Assembly (NCBI GenBank): GCA_025359205.1
Contig: JANYHD010000021.1
Coordinates: forward strand, 1-64,000
Source of the DNA: Gammaproteobacteria bacterium
Lineage (GTDB): Bacteria; Pseudomonadota; Gammaproteobacteria; Steroidobacterales; Steroidobacteraceae
Length of the DNA stretch: 64,000 nucleotides
Direction: 5' to 3'
The notes below the pieces were generated by a model that was given only the letters and a program-made list of their open reading frames with translations, was not told the DNA's origin and made no database searches. Below, in pieces: positions 49,474 through 58,836 of the stretch. How positions within the stretch are numbered: the first letter of the stretch is position 1; every line of letters begins with the position of its first letter. Made by a program: the position numbers and the translations under genes.

Positions 49474-49979
49474 CGCTTTCTACCCTTGCCCGAGGTGTCC
49501 GGCCATTCCGGTGCCAACCGCGCGCGAAAAATGTCCGTGTAAGCCAGCGGCACCTGGGTGCCATCCACCGTCAATTCAATTCCGGTCGCGCCTACCTGCG
49601 CCAACCGGCCCGTAAAACGCCGCCGCCCTTCGCGCGGCACCGCCAGTTCGGTCTCGACCCGCGCGCCTGCGAAGCGCGCGAAATGCGCTGGCGTCCGCAG
49701 CACCCGGTCGAGCCCCGGCGTCGAAACCTCGAGCCGATAAGCTGTCGGGATCGGATCATGCACATCGAGCAGTGCCGAGATCTCCCGGCTGACCCGCTCG
49801 CAGTCCTCTATGCCAACGCCCGCGGGCTCGATGCCGATGCCCGCGGCCCGGTCGATGTAGACCCGCAGCATCCCCGAGCCGTGGCCGGTCGACAGCTCCA
49901 GCTCGACGAGCTCGTAACCGAGGTTCGCCAGCAGCGGCTCCACGAGCCCGATCAGCTTCTCGCGCAAGGGCGCCGCCAT
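49470..49979 (-). CDS. rimP: Ribosome maturation factor RimP
   Basis: 169 residues from the ATG at 49979 (MAAPLREKL); the frame is open a little further upstream but through the terminator region. LELSTGHGSGMLRVYID and VSTPGLDRVL are the family motifs. 30S maturation. First gene of the rimP-nusA-infB-rbfA-truB operon. Confidence 0.93.
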   Translation of the reverse strand: MAAPLREKLIGLVEPLLANLGYELVELELSTGHGSGMLRVYIDRAAGIGIEPAGVGIEDCERVSREISALLDVHDPIPTAYRLEVSTPGLDRVLRTPAHFARFAGARVETELAVPREGRRRFTGRLAQVGATGIELTVDGTQVPLAYTDIFRARLAPEWPDTSGKGRKR

Positions 49980-50015
49980 TCCGCACTCCGACCGCCAATC
50001 CCGAACGCATAAGCC

Positions 50016-50036
50016 AAAAAAAAGGGCCAGCGGCCC
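50016..50036 (-). terminator. Intrinsic terminator 2 in the rimP leader
   Basis: On the minus strand GGGCC-GCT-GGCCC is followed by eight T (complement of 50016-50023), 37 nt before the rimP ATG. A textbook stem plus U-run. Confidence 0.7.
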
Positions 50037-50046
50037 ACCAAAACGC

Positions 50047-50070
50047 AAAAAGCCCCAAGTGGGGCTTTAA
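50047..50070 (-). terminator. Intrinsic terminator 1 in the rimP leader
   Basis: Minus strand AGCCCC-ACTT-GGGGCT (50051-50066) followed by TTTT. The flanking A-run on the other side makes it nearly bidirectional. Confidence 0.6.
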
Positions 50071-50144
50071 AATCAAGCTCTTGGCCGCACAACCTGCGAC
50101 TGCAGGAAACTGCCTTTCAAGCCAGCTCCGGCCACCGGGGGCGG

Positions 50145-50174
50145 ATTCTAGTGCTTTGCACCCCCGGAATTCAA
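50145..50174 (-). promoter_or_regulatory. Promoter upstream of the rimP leader
   Basis: TTGAAT at 50169-50174 and TAGAAT at 50145-50150 on the minus strand, spacer 18 nt. The same TAGAAT -10 appears before two other genes in the window. Confidence 0.5.
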
Positions 50175-50239
50175 CTAGGGCCTGTTCACGCGCACCGGTG
50201 GGCAGAGGCCCGCGCCCCTGCCCCCGGTAGCCCCAGGCC

Positions 50240-50554
50240 CTAGGCCCAGTTCTTCAGGCGCATGATGATGTTGCGCACCATGATCTGCAGCGCAGCGCCA
50301 GCGACCACCGTGCCCAGATTGCCCAGGATCGTGGTCACATGACCGCCGATGGCAGGGAGTCCATCGAGGGTATTGCCCAGGAAATGCAGTGCCAGGGCGG
50401 TGACGATCACGCGCACGTGATGTTCCGGCAGCACCGCGCAGGACGCCACCACGCCGCAGAGCGCCAACACCACGCCAGCGTAGGGCACGTTTACGAACGC
50501 GGCCACGACAGCCAGCAGCAGTCCGACGGCATAGACGATTTTGAGAACGCTCAC
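50240..50554 (-). CDS. Small membrane protein of unknown function
   Basis: 104 residues from a GTG start with AAGGAG 9 nt upstream. Three hydrophobic helices (VGLLLAVVAAFV, AGVVLALCGVVASC, TTILGNLGTVVAGAALQIM) and a basic end (MRLKNWA). I do not recognise a family. It is a single gene with promoterless flanks in view and lies just upstream of the rimP promoter. Confidence 0.7.
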   Translation of the reverse strand: MSVLKIVYAVGLLLAVVAAFVNVPYAGVVLALCGVVASCAVLPEHHVRVIVTALALHFLGNTLDGLPAIGGHVTTILGNLGTVVAGAALQIMVRNIIMRLKNWA

Positions 50555-50719
50555 TGTTTCTTCTCCTTAAGGGGGTATCCGGTTGTTCTTATGGTCTAGA
50601 TCCCAGTCCCCTCCGCCCGAGCAGGGGGAGGCGCCGCCCGAGTGTACGCTCCCTTTTCCAGCCGGCCTAGCGCAGGGCCTCCCGGCCGTTAAGGAAGGCA
50701 CTGGCGCACCGCGCCCCTT

Positions 50720-50749
50720 CTATATCCTGAGCACCTATATCCTGAGCAC
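50720..50749. repeat. Perfect 15-bp tandem duplication
   Basis: The unit CTATATCCTGAGCAC occurs twice head to tail, 32 nt before the likely start of the GH13 gene. It sits in the 5' region and could affect the promoter or mRNA start. Short direct duplications of this type arise by replication slippage. Confidence 0.9.
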
Positions 50750-50780
50750 CCGTGCAAACCGCGAAAACCCCGGCGCCCGC

Positions 50781-52421
50781 TTGAAGGCAACGCTGGTAAT
50801 AGCTTGTGCGTTGGCGCTGTCCGCCTGTGGTGGCGGTGGTGGCGGCATGACATCGCCGCCACCTCCCCCACCACCGCCCACGGTCGACGTCAGCGACGTG
50901 GCCGCCCACGATCCCGGCAGCGTATTGGCTGCCGATTGGTGGCATGGCGCGTTCATGGAAATCTTCGTGCGCAGCTACAAGGACGCCAACAGCGACGGCA
51001 ATGGTGACCTGCAGGGCCTGATTTCCGAGTTGCCCTACCTGCAATCGCTGGGCGTGAAGGGCCTGTGGCTCATGCCCGTGACCGCCAGTTCCGATCATGA
51101 CCACGGATATGCGGTTGCCAACTACCGTGGTATCGAGCCGGACTACGGCACGCTGGCCGATCTCGACGAGCTGGTGAGCAAGGCCCACCTTGCAGGTATT
51201 GGCGTGGTGATCGACTGCGTCATGAACCACAGCTCGAACCTGAATCCGATCTTTACCAACGCCGCCTACTCGACCACCAACGCTTACCGGAATTGGTACA
51301 TCTGGCAGGCCACGGCCCCATCGGGTTGGAATATCTTAGGTGGCAATCCCTGGCATACCACCGCCAACGGGGCTTACTTCGGCGTATTCAGCCCGAGCAT
51401 GCCGGACTGGAACCTCAATAATGCAGCGGTAGTCGCCTACCACGAAGCCAACCTGCGCTACTGGCTCAACCGCGGCGTCGATGGCTTCCGTTTTGACGCC
51501 GTCGGCAATCTGTTCGAAATCGACGCGGGCCACTGGAGCGATGTGCCCCAGGACTACGCCCTGATGGCACAGATGCGCGCGCTGCTGGATACATACCAGC
51601 AGCGCTACATGGTCTGCGAGGGTCCGGGAGATCCGCAGGGCTTCGGTGGCGCGGGCGGCTGCGGCGCAGCCTTCGCGTTCGATCTCAAGAACGCCCTGAT
51701 CGGCGCGGCAAAGAACGATGCCGCGAGCATCGCAGCTGTCGCCAACTACTTCGTCACCGCCCCGCCGGGGATGGCGTCCATCCTTGCCAACCACGACTCC
51801 TTCGCCGGTGATCGTATCTGGACCCAACTCAACGGAAATACAGCCCAGTACGAGCTCGCGGCCGCAAGTTACTTGCTTGCCCCGGGCACGCCGTTCATCT
51901 ACTACGGCGAAGAGATCGGAATGGCAAATGCGGTCAGCCTGATGGACGACGGGAAGTTGCGCACGCCAATGAGCTGGACCGCCGACCCGAGCAAAGCCGG
52001 CTTCACGACCGGCACGCCTTACCGGGTACTGTCCGCCAACGTGGCCACCCAGAATGTTGCCGCGGAAGACGCGGACCCGGCCTCACTGCTCAATTTCTAC
52101 CGCGCGGTGCTGGCGCTGCGAAACACGCGGACCTCCATCCGCGACGGCTCATATATGCAACCGCAGGTCTCTGGCAGCGTCATGTCCTACCAGCGTCAAA
52201 GCGCGGGCGAAACGACCCTCGTCGTCATCAACTACGGCACCAGTTCGCCAGCGAACCTCAGCATCGCTGCTCTGCCCCCAAATGCCACGCTGCACGCACT
52301 TTTCCCCGCGACGGGATTCGCAGATCTGGTAACGGACGCGAGCGGCGCGGCCACGTTCGTGCCACCGGCCCTGCCCGCAGCCCAGCGCGTGCTGGTCTTC
52401 GACGTCTCGCCACCGCTATAG
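50781..52421 (+). CDS. Alpha-amylase-family (GH13) lipoprotein
   Basis: 546 residues from a TTG at 50781 that gives a clean lipoprotein signal (LVIACALALSAC, Cys16); the frame stays open upstream to 50583, and the start lacks a strong ribosome-binding site. A Gly6 and Pro8 linker follows the Cys. The (beta/alpha)8 barrel has GFRFDAV with nucleophile Asp239, MVCEGPG with Glu280 and NHDSF with Asp339, plus a C-terminal beta domain. Probably cleaves alpha-glucans or oligosaccharides at the cell surface; substrate unknown. Confidence 0.88.
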   Translation: MKATLVIACALALSACGGGGGGMTSPPPPPPPPTVDVSDVAAHDPGSVLAADWWHGAFMEIFVRSYKDANSDGNGDLQGLISELPYLQSLGVKGLWLMPVTASSDHDHGYAVANYRGIEPDYGTLADLDELVSKAHLAGIGVVIDCVMNHSSNLNPIFTNAAYSTTNAYRNWYIWQATAPSGWNILGGNPWHTTANGAYFGVFSPSMPDWNLNNAAVVAYHEANLRYWLNRGVDGFRFDAVGNLFEIDAGHWSDVPQDYALMAQMRALLDTYQQRYMVCEGPGDPQGFGGAGGCGAAFAFDLKNALIGAAKNDAASIAAVANYFVTAPPGMASILANHDSFAGDRIWTQLNGNTAQYELAAASYLLAPGTPFIYYGEEIGMANAVSLMDDGKLRTPMSWTADPSKAGFTTGTPYRVLSANVATQNVAAEDADPASLLNFYRAVLALRNTRTSIRDGSYMQPQVSGSVMSYQRQSAGETTLVVINYGTSSPANLSIAALPPNATLHALFPATGFADLVTDASGAATFVPPALPAAQRVLVFDVSPPL

Positions 52422-52426
52422 TCGAT

Positions 52427-53290
52427 TCAGGCTGGGTTCTTGGCCGTGACGAACCAGGTGCTCGAAGGCGCCCACACGCCGTCTGCGCGCACGTAGCGCG
52501 AGAGCGTCTCGCGCAGCGCGACTATCACCTGCGGTTTAAGCCGCTCACCTTCTTCGGCGGCCAGCCGGATGATTTCGCCGGCCGGACCGAGCGCCATGGC
52601 GAATGCAATGGCCTCGTCGAGGTCGCGCCCGATGCAGATGTCAGCATCGAAGCGTTCGAAGCCGATGCCCTTGAATCCGGCGGACTTGAGCATACCGCTG
52701 ACCATATCGGGCCCAGACATCGAGAACGGGCCCGGGCCGCAGTGCACCTGGTTGCTGTCTTCGTGTGAAACCACGGGGACGATGCCGCGTACGCAAAGTT
52801 CCGCTTCGTGTATCCAGGGGTTCTCTTCACGCTTCCGCCATACGATCTGCGTGAACACGCCGCCGGGTTTGAGCGCGCGCCGGATATTGCGCAGCGCTGC
52901 CCCGGGCATCATGAAGAACATGGTGCCGAAGCGCGCGAAGGCATGGTCATAGGGACCGCGCAGATCGTCAGACTGTGAATCGGCGCAAAAGAACGACGCG
53001 TTCGTGATCCCGGCCGCCTGCGCTTCCTGTTCGCAGGCGGCAATGAAGTTGGCTGCGCAATCCGTGCCCACGGCCCTGCCCTGCGGGCCCACCTCGCGGG
53101 CGATGCGCAGTGTGCTGTCGCCGAAACCGCAACCGACATCGAGCACACTTGCGCCACGCGGGTAGAGGTGGCGGGACAACAGTTCGTCGCTGTGGCCGGC
53201 CAGTCCCGCGACCAGCAGGTGCTTGAAGTGCAGGAACTTCTCGAACAGCACAGTGTTCCACGCTTCAATGACGATATCGTTGTCGCTCAA
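52427..53290 (-). CDS. Class I SAM-dependent methyltransferase
   Basis: 287 residues from a TTG start with AGGAG 8 nt upstream. The SAM-binding loop VLDVGCGFGDST and later FARFGTMFFMMPG and ALKPGGVF are typical of class I (UbiE-like) enzymes. The acceptor cannot be deduced. Single gene between the amylase and the CehA-type gene, convergent with the former. Confidence 0.82.
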   Translation of the reverse strand: MSDNDIVIEAWNTVLFEKFLHFKHLLVAGLAGHSDELLSRHLYPRGASVLDVGCGFGDSTLRIAREVGPQGRAVGTDCAANFIAACEQEAQAAGITNASFFCADSQSDDLRGPYDHAFARFGTMFFMMPGAALRNIRRALKPGGVFTQIVWRKREENPWIHEAELCVRGIVPVVSHEDSNQVHCGPGPFSMSGPDMVSGMLKSAGFKGIGFERFDADICIGRDLDEAIAFAMALGPAGEIIRLAAEEGERLKPQVIVALRETLSRYVRADGVWAPSSTWFVTAKNPA

Positions 53291-53348
53291 GGGCGTCTCC
53301 TGGCTTGCGCCTGCAGCTTAGCATGCTGGCGTGCGACCTCCGCGGTCG

Positions 53349-53376
53349 TTGCCACGAAGCCGTGCCAGCGTAGAAT
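53349..53376 (+). promoter_or_regulatory. Promoter of the CehA/McbA-type gene
   Basis: TTGCCA at 53349-53354 and TAGAAT at 53371-53376, 16-nt spacing. The predicted start of transcription is only about 5 nt before the ATG, so the mRNA would be nearly leaderless. Confidence 0.35.
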
Positions 53377-53387
53377 CAGGCCGACTC

Positions 53388-55661
53388 ATGCCATCCACGC
53401 CGTTGGTGCTCCGTCTACTTGCCGTGGCAATCGTGGCGATTGCCGTCGGCGGCACTGCCACTGCCGCCGTCACCGTCCTCACGGGTCCCACTGCCATCCC
53501 ACTGGGTGAGGCGCGTGCGGCGGGCGACATCACGGTGGTCAACGAAAAGCTCGCGTTCGCAATCGCGGTGCAGTCCGCCGTGCCCTATGGCGTGCCGCGC
53601 GGTGCGCTGATTGACCTGGCTCCCGTGAGCAGCGGCGTGATTCAACGCGACCGCGTCGTGTACGCCGACTTCATACCCAACGATTGGTCCGCCTGGCCAA
53701 ACAGGTGCCAGAAGGTCGACATTCTCGAACGCGGGCCGGAGCGCGCCGTCATCCGTAGCGTGCGCGACTGGGGCGCGGTGACCATAACAACCACCTACAC
53801 GCTCGAGTCCGGCGCGGATCACATAGTCCTGCGCACCACGATGAGCAATGGGGGCCAGGACACGCTTGCGAACCTGCTGTCGGGGTTCACACTGTGGCCT
53901 AACAGCGGCTTCCGCTTCGGAGTACCGGGAGTTGCTGGACTTGAGCACGGCCCGGCCGCCGGCGCGCTGGCCGATCGCACCGTGGCCTATGACGCCGATT
54001 GGATGATCGCGCTGCACGCGCCCTACCTCACGCACCTGGCGCATGCTTCGCTTGACCTGTACCAGTTGCACAGCCTCGCGCCCGGCGCGAGCCGCTCATT
54101 CGAGGGGTGGTTGCAGGTCGGCACGAGCGGCGATCTCGCGCCAGTGGTCGCAGCGGAAATTGCGCGCCAGCAGTTGCCCGCCGGCCTGGTACGCGGCAAA
54201 GTCTCCGGGCGCGACGGCCACGCAATCGAGCAACCGGTCGTGGTCGTTGAAAAATCCGGGCAACCCTACGCATGGGTGCTGGGTACCAACGGCAGCTATG
54301 CGATCAGGCTGCCGGCCGGCGAATACACGCTCTATGCCACGGCCAGGAACCATTCGCAGACCCCCACCGTTGCGGTCGCACTCGCCGCCGGCAGCGAACA
54401 GCGACGCGACTTTCAGGGTCTCGAAGCGCCAGGCCATGTCCGCTTCGATGTTCGCGATACTGGCGACGGTCACGCGCTCGACGCACGCATCACGATCACG
54501 AAAGGACAGCAGCCACTGGTGGAATTCCTCGGGCGCAAGACTTTCTTTACGGAGCTCGAGCCGCGCGGGCGCCTCGACCTTGAAATCGCGCCCGGCCCGT
54601 ACGAGTTCGAAGTGAGTACGGGTGGTGGTTTTACATCGCCCGCGAAGACGCTGCCCCTGCAGGTCGAATCGGGAAGGAAGCGTACCGCGCGCGTCGCGCT
54701 GCGGGGCGTCTTCGATCCGGCCGCACGCGGCTGGTACGGCGCCGACCTCCACCATCACGCCGACCAGGCCGAGGCGGTCACGCCGCCGGCCGACCTGGCG
54801 CGCGCGCAGCTCGCGGCGGGCCTCGACCTGCTGTTCGTGAGCGACCACGATTCGCTGGTCAACCTGCCGCCGTTGCAGCGCATCGCTCAGCAGCGCAGAA
54901 TTCCGTTTATTCCCGGTGTCGAACTGTCCCCGTCGTGGGGGCATTTCAACGCCTATCCGCTTGACCTGGGCAAGTCGCTGGCGATCGATACGGGCACTGC
55001 GACGGTCGATGCTATCTTTGCCGAAGCAAGGCGGCTGGGCGCCACGGTCGTGCAGGTCAATCATCCACTGATCGCCTACGGTTATTTCACCAGCCTGGCG
55101 GCCGGCCAGGTGCCGGGAGGATTCAATCCGGCCTTCGATCTGGTCGAAATCAATGCTACCGAGTCAGCTACTGACGAAGCTGTGTTCGAGCGCATGTGGC
55201 AATTCTGGAACGAAGGCCATCGCTACTACCTTAGCGCTGGCACCGACACCCACGACGTGTGGAACTTGCGCTCGGGGCGCCTGCGCGCCTACGCGCACGT
55301 GTCCGGCGCGCTAACGACGGCCGGCTACGTCTCAGCGCTCCGCGCCGGGCATGCCTACGTGAGCTACGGCCCGCTCATCTATCCAGCCGTGGAGTTTGGC
55401 GAAACGCTGACCGTGCCAGCCGGTTCAGAATTCCACCTCGCGTTTGAACTGGAATCTCTTGCCGGCAGCCGGAGCGCGGAACTGATCGGCAATGGCAAGA
55501 GCGTGGCGCACCAGATCTTTGACCACGACCCGCAGCGCACGCATGCAGATTTCACCCTGCGGGCGGAGCGGGCCGGCTGGTATGCGCTCGTGGTCGAAGA
55601 TGCGCAGGGTCGCAAGGCCTACACCGACCCGATCTGGGTCGAGATGACCCCAAAGCGCTAG
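53388..55661 (+). CDS. CehA/McbA-family metallohydrolase with PHP domain
   Basis: 757 residues from the ATG at 53388, with a signal peptide (LLAVAIVAIAVGGTATAA). The N-terminal half is beta-rich with carboxypeptidase-regulatory-like repeats; the PHP domain starts near residue 447 with YGADLHHHAD and continues with FVSDHDSL and IPGVELSP, then AGTDTHDVW. The family includes carbaryl hydrolase CehA and phosphonate-type esterases, so the substrate is open. Exported enzyme. Confidence 0.85.
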   Translation: MPSTPLVLRLLAVAIVAIAVGGTATAAVTVLTGPTAIPLGEARAAGDITVVNEKLAFAIAVQSAVPYGVPRGALIDLAPVSSGVIQRDRVVYADFIPNDWSAWPNRCQKVDILERGPERAVIRSVRDWGAVTITTTYTLESGADHIVLRTTMSNGGQDTLANLLSGFTLWPNSGFRFGVPGVAGLEHGPAAGALADRTVAYDADWMIALHAPYLTHLAHASLDLYQLHSLAPGASRSFEGWLQVGTSGDLAPVVAAEIARQQLPAGLVRGKVSGRDGHAIEQPVVVVEKSGQPYAWVLGTNGSYAIRLPAGEYTLYATARNHSQTPTVAVALAAGSEQRRDFQGLEAPGHVRFDVRDTGDGHALDARITITKGQQPLVEFLGRKTFFTELEPRGRLDLEIAPGPYEFEVSTGGGFTSPAKTLPLQVESGRKRTARVALRGVFDPAARGWYGADLHHHADQAEAVTPPADLARAQLAAGLDLLFVSDHDSLVNLPPLQRIAQQRRIPFIPGVELSPSWGHFNAYPLDLGKSLAIDTGTATVDAIFAEARRLGATVVQVNHPLIAYGYFTSLAAGQVPGGFNPAFDLVEINATESATDEAVFERMWQFWNEGHRYYLSAGTDTHDVWNLRSGRLRAYAHVSGALTTAGYVSALRAGHAYVSYGPLIYPAVEFGETLTVPAGSEFHLAFELESLAGSRSAELIGNGKSVAHQIFDHDPQRTHADFTLRAERAGWYALVVEDAQGRKAYTDPIWVEMTPKR

Positions 55662-55665
55662 TTCG

Positions 55666-56745
55666 TCAAGGCTTGCCAGGCGCTGGCGGGATGAGCACGA
55701 AATTACCCACGTGCCGCTTCTCCAGGAATTCGCGCTGCGCGTCCGCGATACGTTCGAGTGGAAAGGTCTTCGCCAGAATCGGCCGGATCTCGCCACGCTC
55801 GATGTATGACACGAGATCGGAGAACACCGGCTCTTCCCAGGCCGTAGCGCCGATCAGCATGAGGTCGCGCAGGTAGAGAGTGCGCATGTCGAGCGTGACG
55901 AGCGGACCGGCAATCGCGCCCGACGTGACGTAGCGGCCACCGCGCCGCAGCGTGCGCAGCATGGCCGGGAATGCAGGTCCCGCCACGACGTCGACCGCCA
56001 CGTCGACGCTCTGCTCGCCCAGGCTAGTGACGATATCCGCGTCGCGGTTGATGACGCGATCTGCGCCGATCGCCCGCAGCTGTTCCAGCTTGGGCTGCGC
56101 CGCAATCGCCGTCACGATCGCGCCACGTCGCTTGGCCAATTGCACCGCCGCCGAGCCTACGCCACCCGATGCACCGGCGATCAACACATGCTCGCCACGC
56201 GCGAGCCCCGTCCGTCGCAGCATGTTCTCCGCCGTGCCGTAAACGCAGGGTATCGTCGCCAGCTCGGCGTCGCTCCACGTACACCGCACCGGAAAGATCT
56301 CCGTCGCTGGCACCTTGACGAACTGGGCAAAGGCGCCGTCGATATCGGAGCCCAGCCAGATGCAGGCCATGGAACCGAAGCCCTGCGGCCGCATGCACGG
56401 CCGCACGAGTACGCGCAGCCCGAGCAAGCGTTCATCGCCGCCGGTGCCCAGCCCGACGACACGGCCACAGCAATCCGTACCCTGGATGAACGGGAAAGGC
56501 GTGGCCGCGTTCCAGCTGCCGTCTGCCCTCGCTATCGCTGCGCCCGCTGCGGCGCGTGCGGCCTCAGCCGTGCCTGTCGCGACCTCGCTGGAATACCAGC
56601 CCAGGCGCGTGTTGATCTCATTGTTGTTGACGCCGGCCGCCAGCACTTGCAACAACACTTCACCGGCCGCGGGCTGGGGAACCGGCACTTCGCAGAGTTC
56701 CAGCTTGTCGTAGCCGCCGCGGCCTGTGGTGACGATCGCCGTCAT
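55666..56745 (-). CDS. Medium-chain alcohol dehydrogenase/quinone reductase-like protein
   Basis: 359 residues from the ATG at 56745 (a GTG lies one codon upstream). GroES-like N-terminal domain and NAD(P)-binding domain with IAGASGGVGSAAVQLA. GTDCCGRVVGLG lies where zinc MDR proteins have a catalytic ligand, but a full zinc set is not obvious, so it may be a zinc-free quinone reductase type. Substrate unknown. Confidence 0.82.
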   Translation of the reverse strand: MTAIVTTGRGGYDKLELCEVPVPQPAAGEVLLQVLAAGVNNNEINTRLGWYSSEVATGTAEAARAAAGAAIARADGSWNAATPFPFIQGTDCCGRVVGLGTGGDERLLGLRVLVRPCMRPQGFGSMACIWLGSDIDGAFAQFVKVPATEIFPVRCTWSDAELATIPCVYGTAENMLRRTGLARGEHVLIAGASGGVGSAAVQLAKRRGAIVTAIAAQPKLEQLRAIGADRVINRDADIVTSLGEQSVDVAVDVVAGPAFPAMLRTLRRGGRYVTSGAIAGPLVTLDMRTLYLRDLMLIGATAWEEPVFSDLVSYIERGEIRPILAKTFPLERIADAQREFLEKRHVGNFVLIPPAPGKP

Positions 56746-56770
56746 CACAGAGCCGTGCCGCTTGTGGCTT

Positions 56771-58810
56771 TCAGTGTGCGGCACGCTGGTAGACCCTGCG
56801 CCCCATGAACCAGGTTTCCAGCACACGCGTGCTGGCGATGTCGTCCGCGCGACCCCGGTCGGCCAGCGCCAGGATATCCTGATCTACGACCACGAAATCC
56901 GCCGATTTGCCGGCCTCGATCGAACCGGTCTCGCGATCCACATTCAGATAACGGGCGCCATTGATCGTGTACGAATCGAGCGCGTCGCGAATCGTGATCG
57001 ATTGGCTGGGATTGAGCGGCGGCTGCCCCGGCATGCGCCGTGTCACGGCGACCGCCATGTTGACGAACGGCCGCGGATCGTCCGTGGCGACGGGCGCATC
57101 GGAACCGGCGGCGAGCGTCGCGCCGGCAGCCATAGCCGACCGCACCGGGTAGGCATTGTTCTCGTAGTAACCGTCCCGCGGATGCAGCGCCGCGTAACTG
57201 TTGCCAACCACCTTGTCGATGAACGGCACGACCGACAGGTCGTATTCGGGATCGGTCGCGGCCCACGAATAAGTGAATGCGGCATAGAGATGGTCGCGGC
57301 CGAGGCGCTGCACGTCGTCAGGGTTTGCGAGCTGGATGTGCGCCAGGGCGTCATGCTGCGTGTTGATGCCATCGGCCGCGCGCGCGGCCTCGATGGCATC
57401 GAGCGCCGTGCGCACAGCCACATCCCCGATTGTGTGTATGTGAAGGGCAAAGCCAGCCAGGTGAAAGCGCCGCACGAACTCCAGCAGCAGATCGCGATCA
57501 TCCTGCAGCTGGCCACTGGCGATCACGCACTGCTCCGGATGATAGCCCTGCTCGCCCAGGAAGGCCGCCGCTGCCGCTGCCGAATCGTATTGTTCCGCAT
57601 GTGCGCGCACCGCCACGCACTCGGGCGAAGCCGTGTCCACATAGCCCGTCACGGTCTGGTGGCCTTCGCTGTCCTCCTTGAAGATCGGTTGCAGGTAGGG
57701 ATGGAGCGCGGCGACCTGCGGCAGTGTCGGCGGCACGGCATAGGGATTACCCTCCATGTCTCCGTCCGCAAACAATTTGACGGTGTCGGCCCGAATCAAC
57801 GGATCACGCGCGTGCTTCACGCGCAGCGCGCTTGCGTCTGCGAGCATGCGCTCCCAGTCGGGCTGACCCGCCGGCGTGCGAATCCGGTCCGGATCGAAAT
57901 AGAGCGCCACATGCGCCCGGAACGTCAGCTGCCGGTTCCGCTCGAGTGTGTCGTACAGTGTCATCGCTTCCGGAGTGACCCGCGGATCGAGGATGCCGGT
58001 AATACCCGCGCCGTTGAGCAACGCGGGCACGCGCCCTGGGTTTTTCATCAGCTCGACCAGATCGATGCTGAACGTCGATGGTACGTCGAGCGGATTGCGC
58101 CCGTCGTCGTTGACCGTGCCGTTGGGCTCCCCGGCAACGTCCACACCCACCAGCCGACGGTACTTCTGCAGGTCCCCGCGCAAGCTGGCGCGCGTATACC
58201 CCACTGTCACGCCCGCCTCATTCCGCGCGCGCGCCAGTGCGCGGCTGTTGAAGGCGCTGTGATGGCCATCGTCACCGTCCAGGTGCACGGGACCGGCAGT
58301 CGAGGCCAAATCGAGGGCCGCACGCAGCGTCGGATGCTGATCATCGGGCGGGTTGCCGGAACTGTAGTTCCAGTGACGCACGACGACCCATTCGCCTGCG
58401 CTGATCTTGTAATGGGCAATACAGGCCTGCACAAACATGGTGATCTCAGCCAACGATCGGGCGGCGTTCTTCAGGTCGCACATGTCGAGGCGCACCACCT
58501 CATCGGCGTGGATATGGGAATCAATGAGGCCCGGCAGCACCAGACGCCCGCCCATGCGTTTAACCCTGGTGTGCGGACCGATATACGCGCCCAGACCACG
58601 CGCGGCGCCCACATACACGATACGCCCAGCACGCACGGCCATCACCTCGGCCATGGTCCTGCCTGCATTGGCCGTGTAGATCCTGGCGTCAGTAATCACC
58701 AGATCCGCCGGCGGCGGCGCCGCCAACGCTACGCCGTGGAATAGCGGCGCGAGGCCCAGCGACATCAAGACGAAGCGTCCGCGCAGGCCCAGGGCCTGAA
58801 ATCGATCCAT
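56771..58810 (-). CDS. YtcJ-like amidohydrolase, exported
   Basis: 679 residues from the ATG at 58810, preceded by open frame that would overlap the next gene. N-terminal signal sequence (VLMSLGLAPLFHGVALA). VLPGLIDSHIHADE holds the HxH metal ligands, DGDDGHHSA follows, and IHTIGDVAV and AGSDAPVATDDPRP give the later His and Asp. Family of cyclic amide/urethane hydrolases; substrate unknown. Confidence 0.85.
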   Translation of the reverse strand: MDRFQALGLRGRFVLMSLGLAPLFHGVALAAPPPADLVITDARIYTANAGRTMAEVMAVRAGRIVYVGAARGLGAYIGPHTRVKRMGGRLVLPGLIDSHIHADEVVRLDMCDLKNAARSLAEITMFVQACIAHYKISAGEWVVVRHWNYSSGNPPDDQHPTLRAALDLASTAGPVHLDGDDGHHSAFNSRALARARNEAGVTVGYTRASLRGDLQKYRRLVGVDVAGEPNGTVNDDGRNPLDVPSTFSIDLVELMKNPGRVPALLNGAGITGILDPRVTPEAMTLYDTLERNRQLTFRAHVALYFDPDRIRTPAGQPDWERMLADASALRVKHARDPLIRADTVKLFADGDMEGNPYAVPPTLPQVAALHPYLQPIFKEDSEGHQTVTGYVDTASPECVAVRAHAEQYDSAAAAAAFLGEQGYHPEQCVIASGQLQDDRDLLLEFVRRFHLAGFALHIHTIGDVAVRTALDAIEAARAADGINTQHDALAHIQLANPDDVQRLGRDHLYAAFTYSWAATDPEYDLSVVPFIDKVVGNSYAALHPRDGYYENNAYPVRSAMAAGATLAAGSDAPVATDDPRPFVNMAVAVTRRMPGQPPLNPSQSITIRDALDSYTINGARYLNVDRETGSIEAGKSADFVVVDQDILALADRGRADDIASTRVLETWFMGRRVYQRAAH

Positions 58811-58836
58811 CCTTGTAGACCCGGCCACCGTGGACT

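Larger units (their letters stand above)
49980..50138 (-). ncRNA. rimP leader RNA, putative attenuator
   Basis: The transcript from the promoter at 50145-50174 would carry about 160 nt of leader with a CCTGC/GCAGG hairpin near its start and two intrinsic terminators before the rimP start codon. This matches the idea of the rimP leader element described for Gammaproteobacteria, a premature terminator controlling the nusA operon. Assignment is by position and architecture, not by a covariance search. Confidence 0.45.

Noticed and set aside
49980-50239. tRNA gene upstream of rimP, as found in many Gammaproteobacteria
   Set aside because: No cloverleaf, no GGTTC-type T-loop and no CCA end could be found; the region is a leader with terminators.
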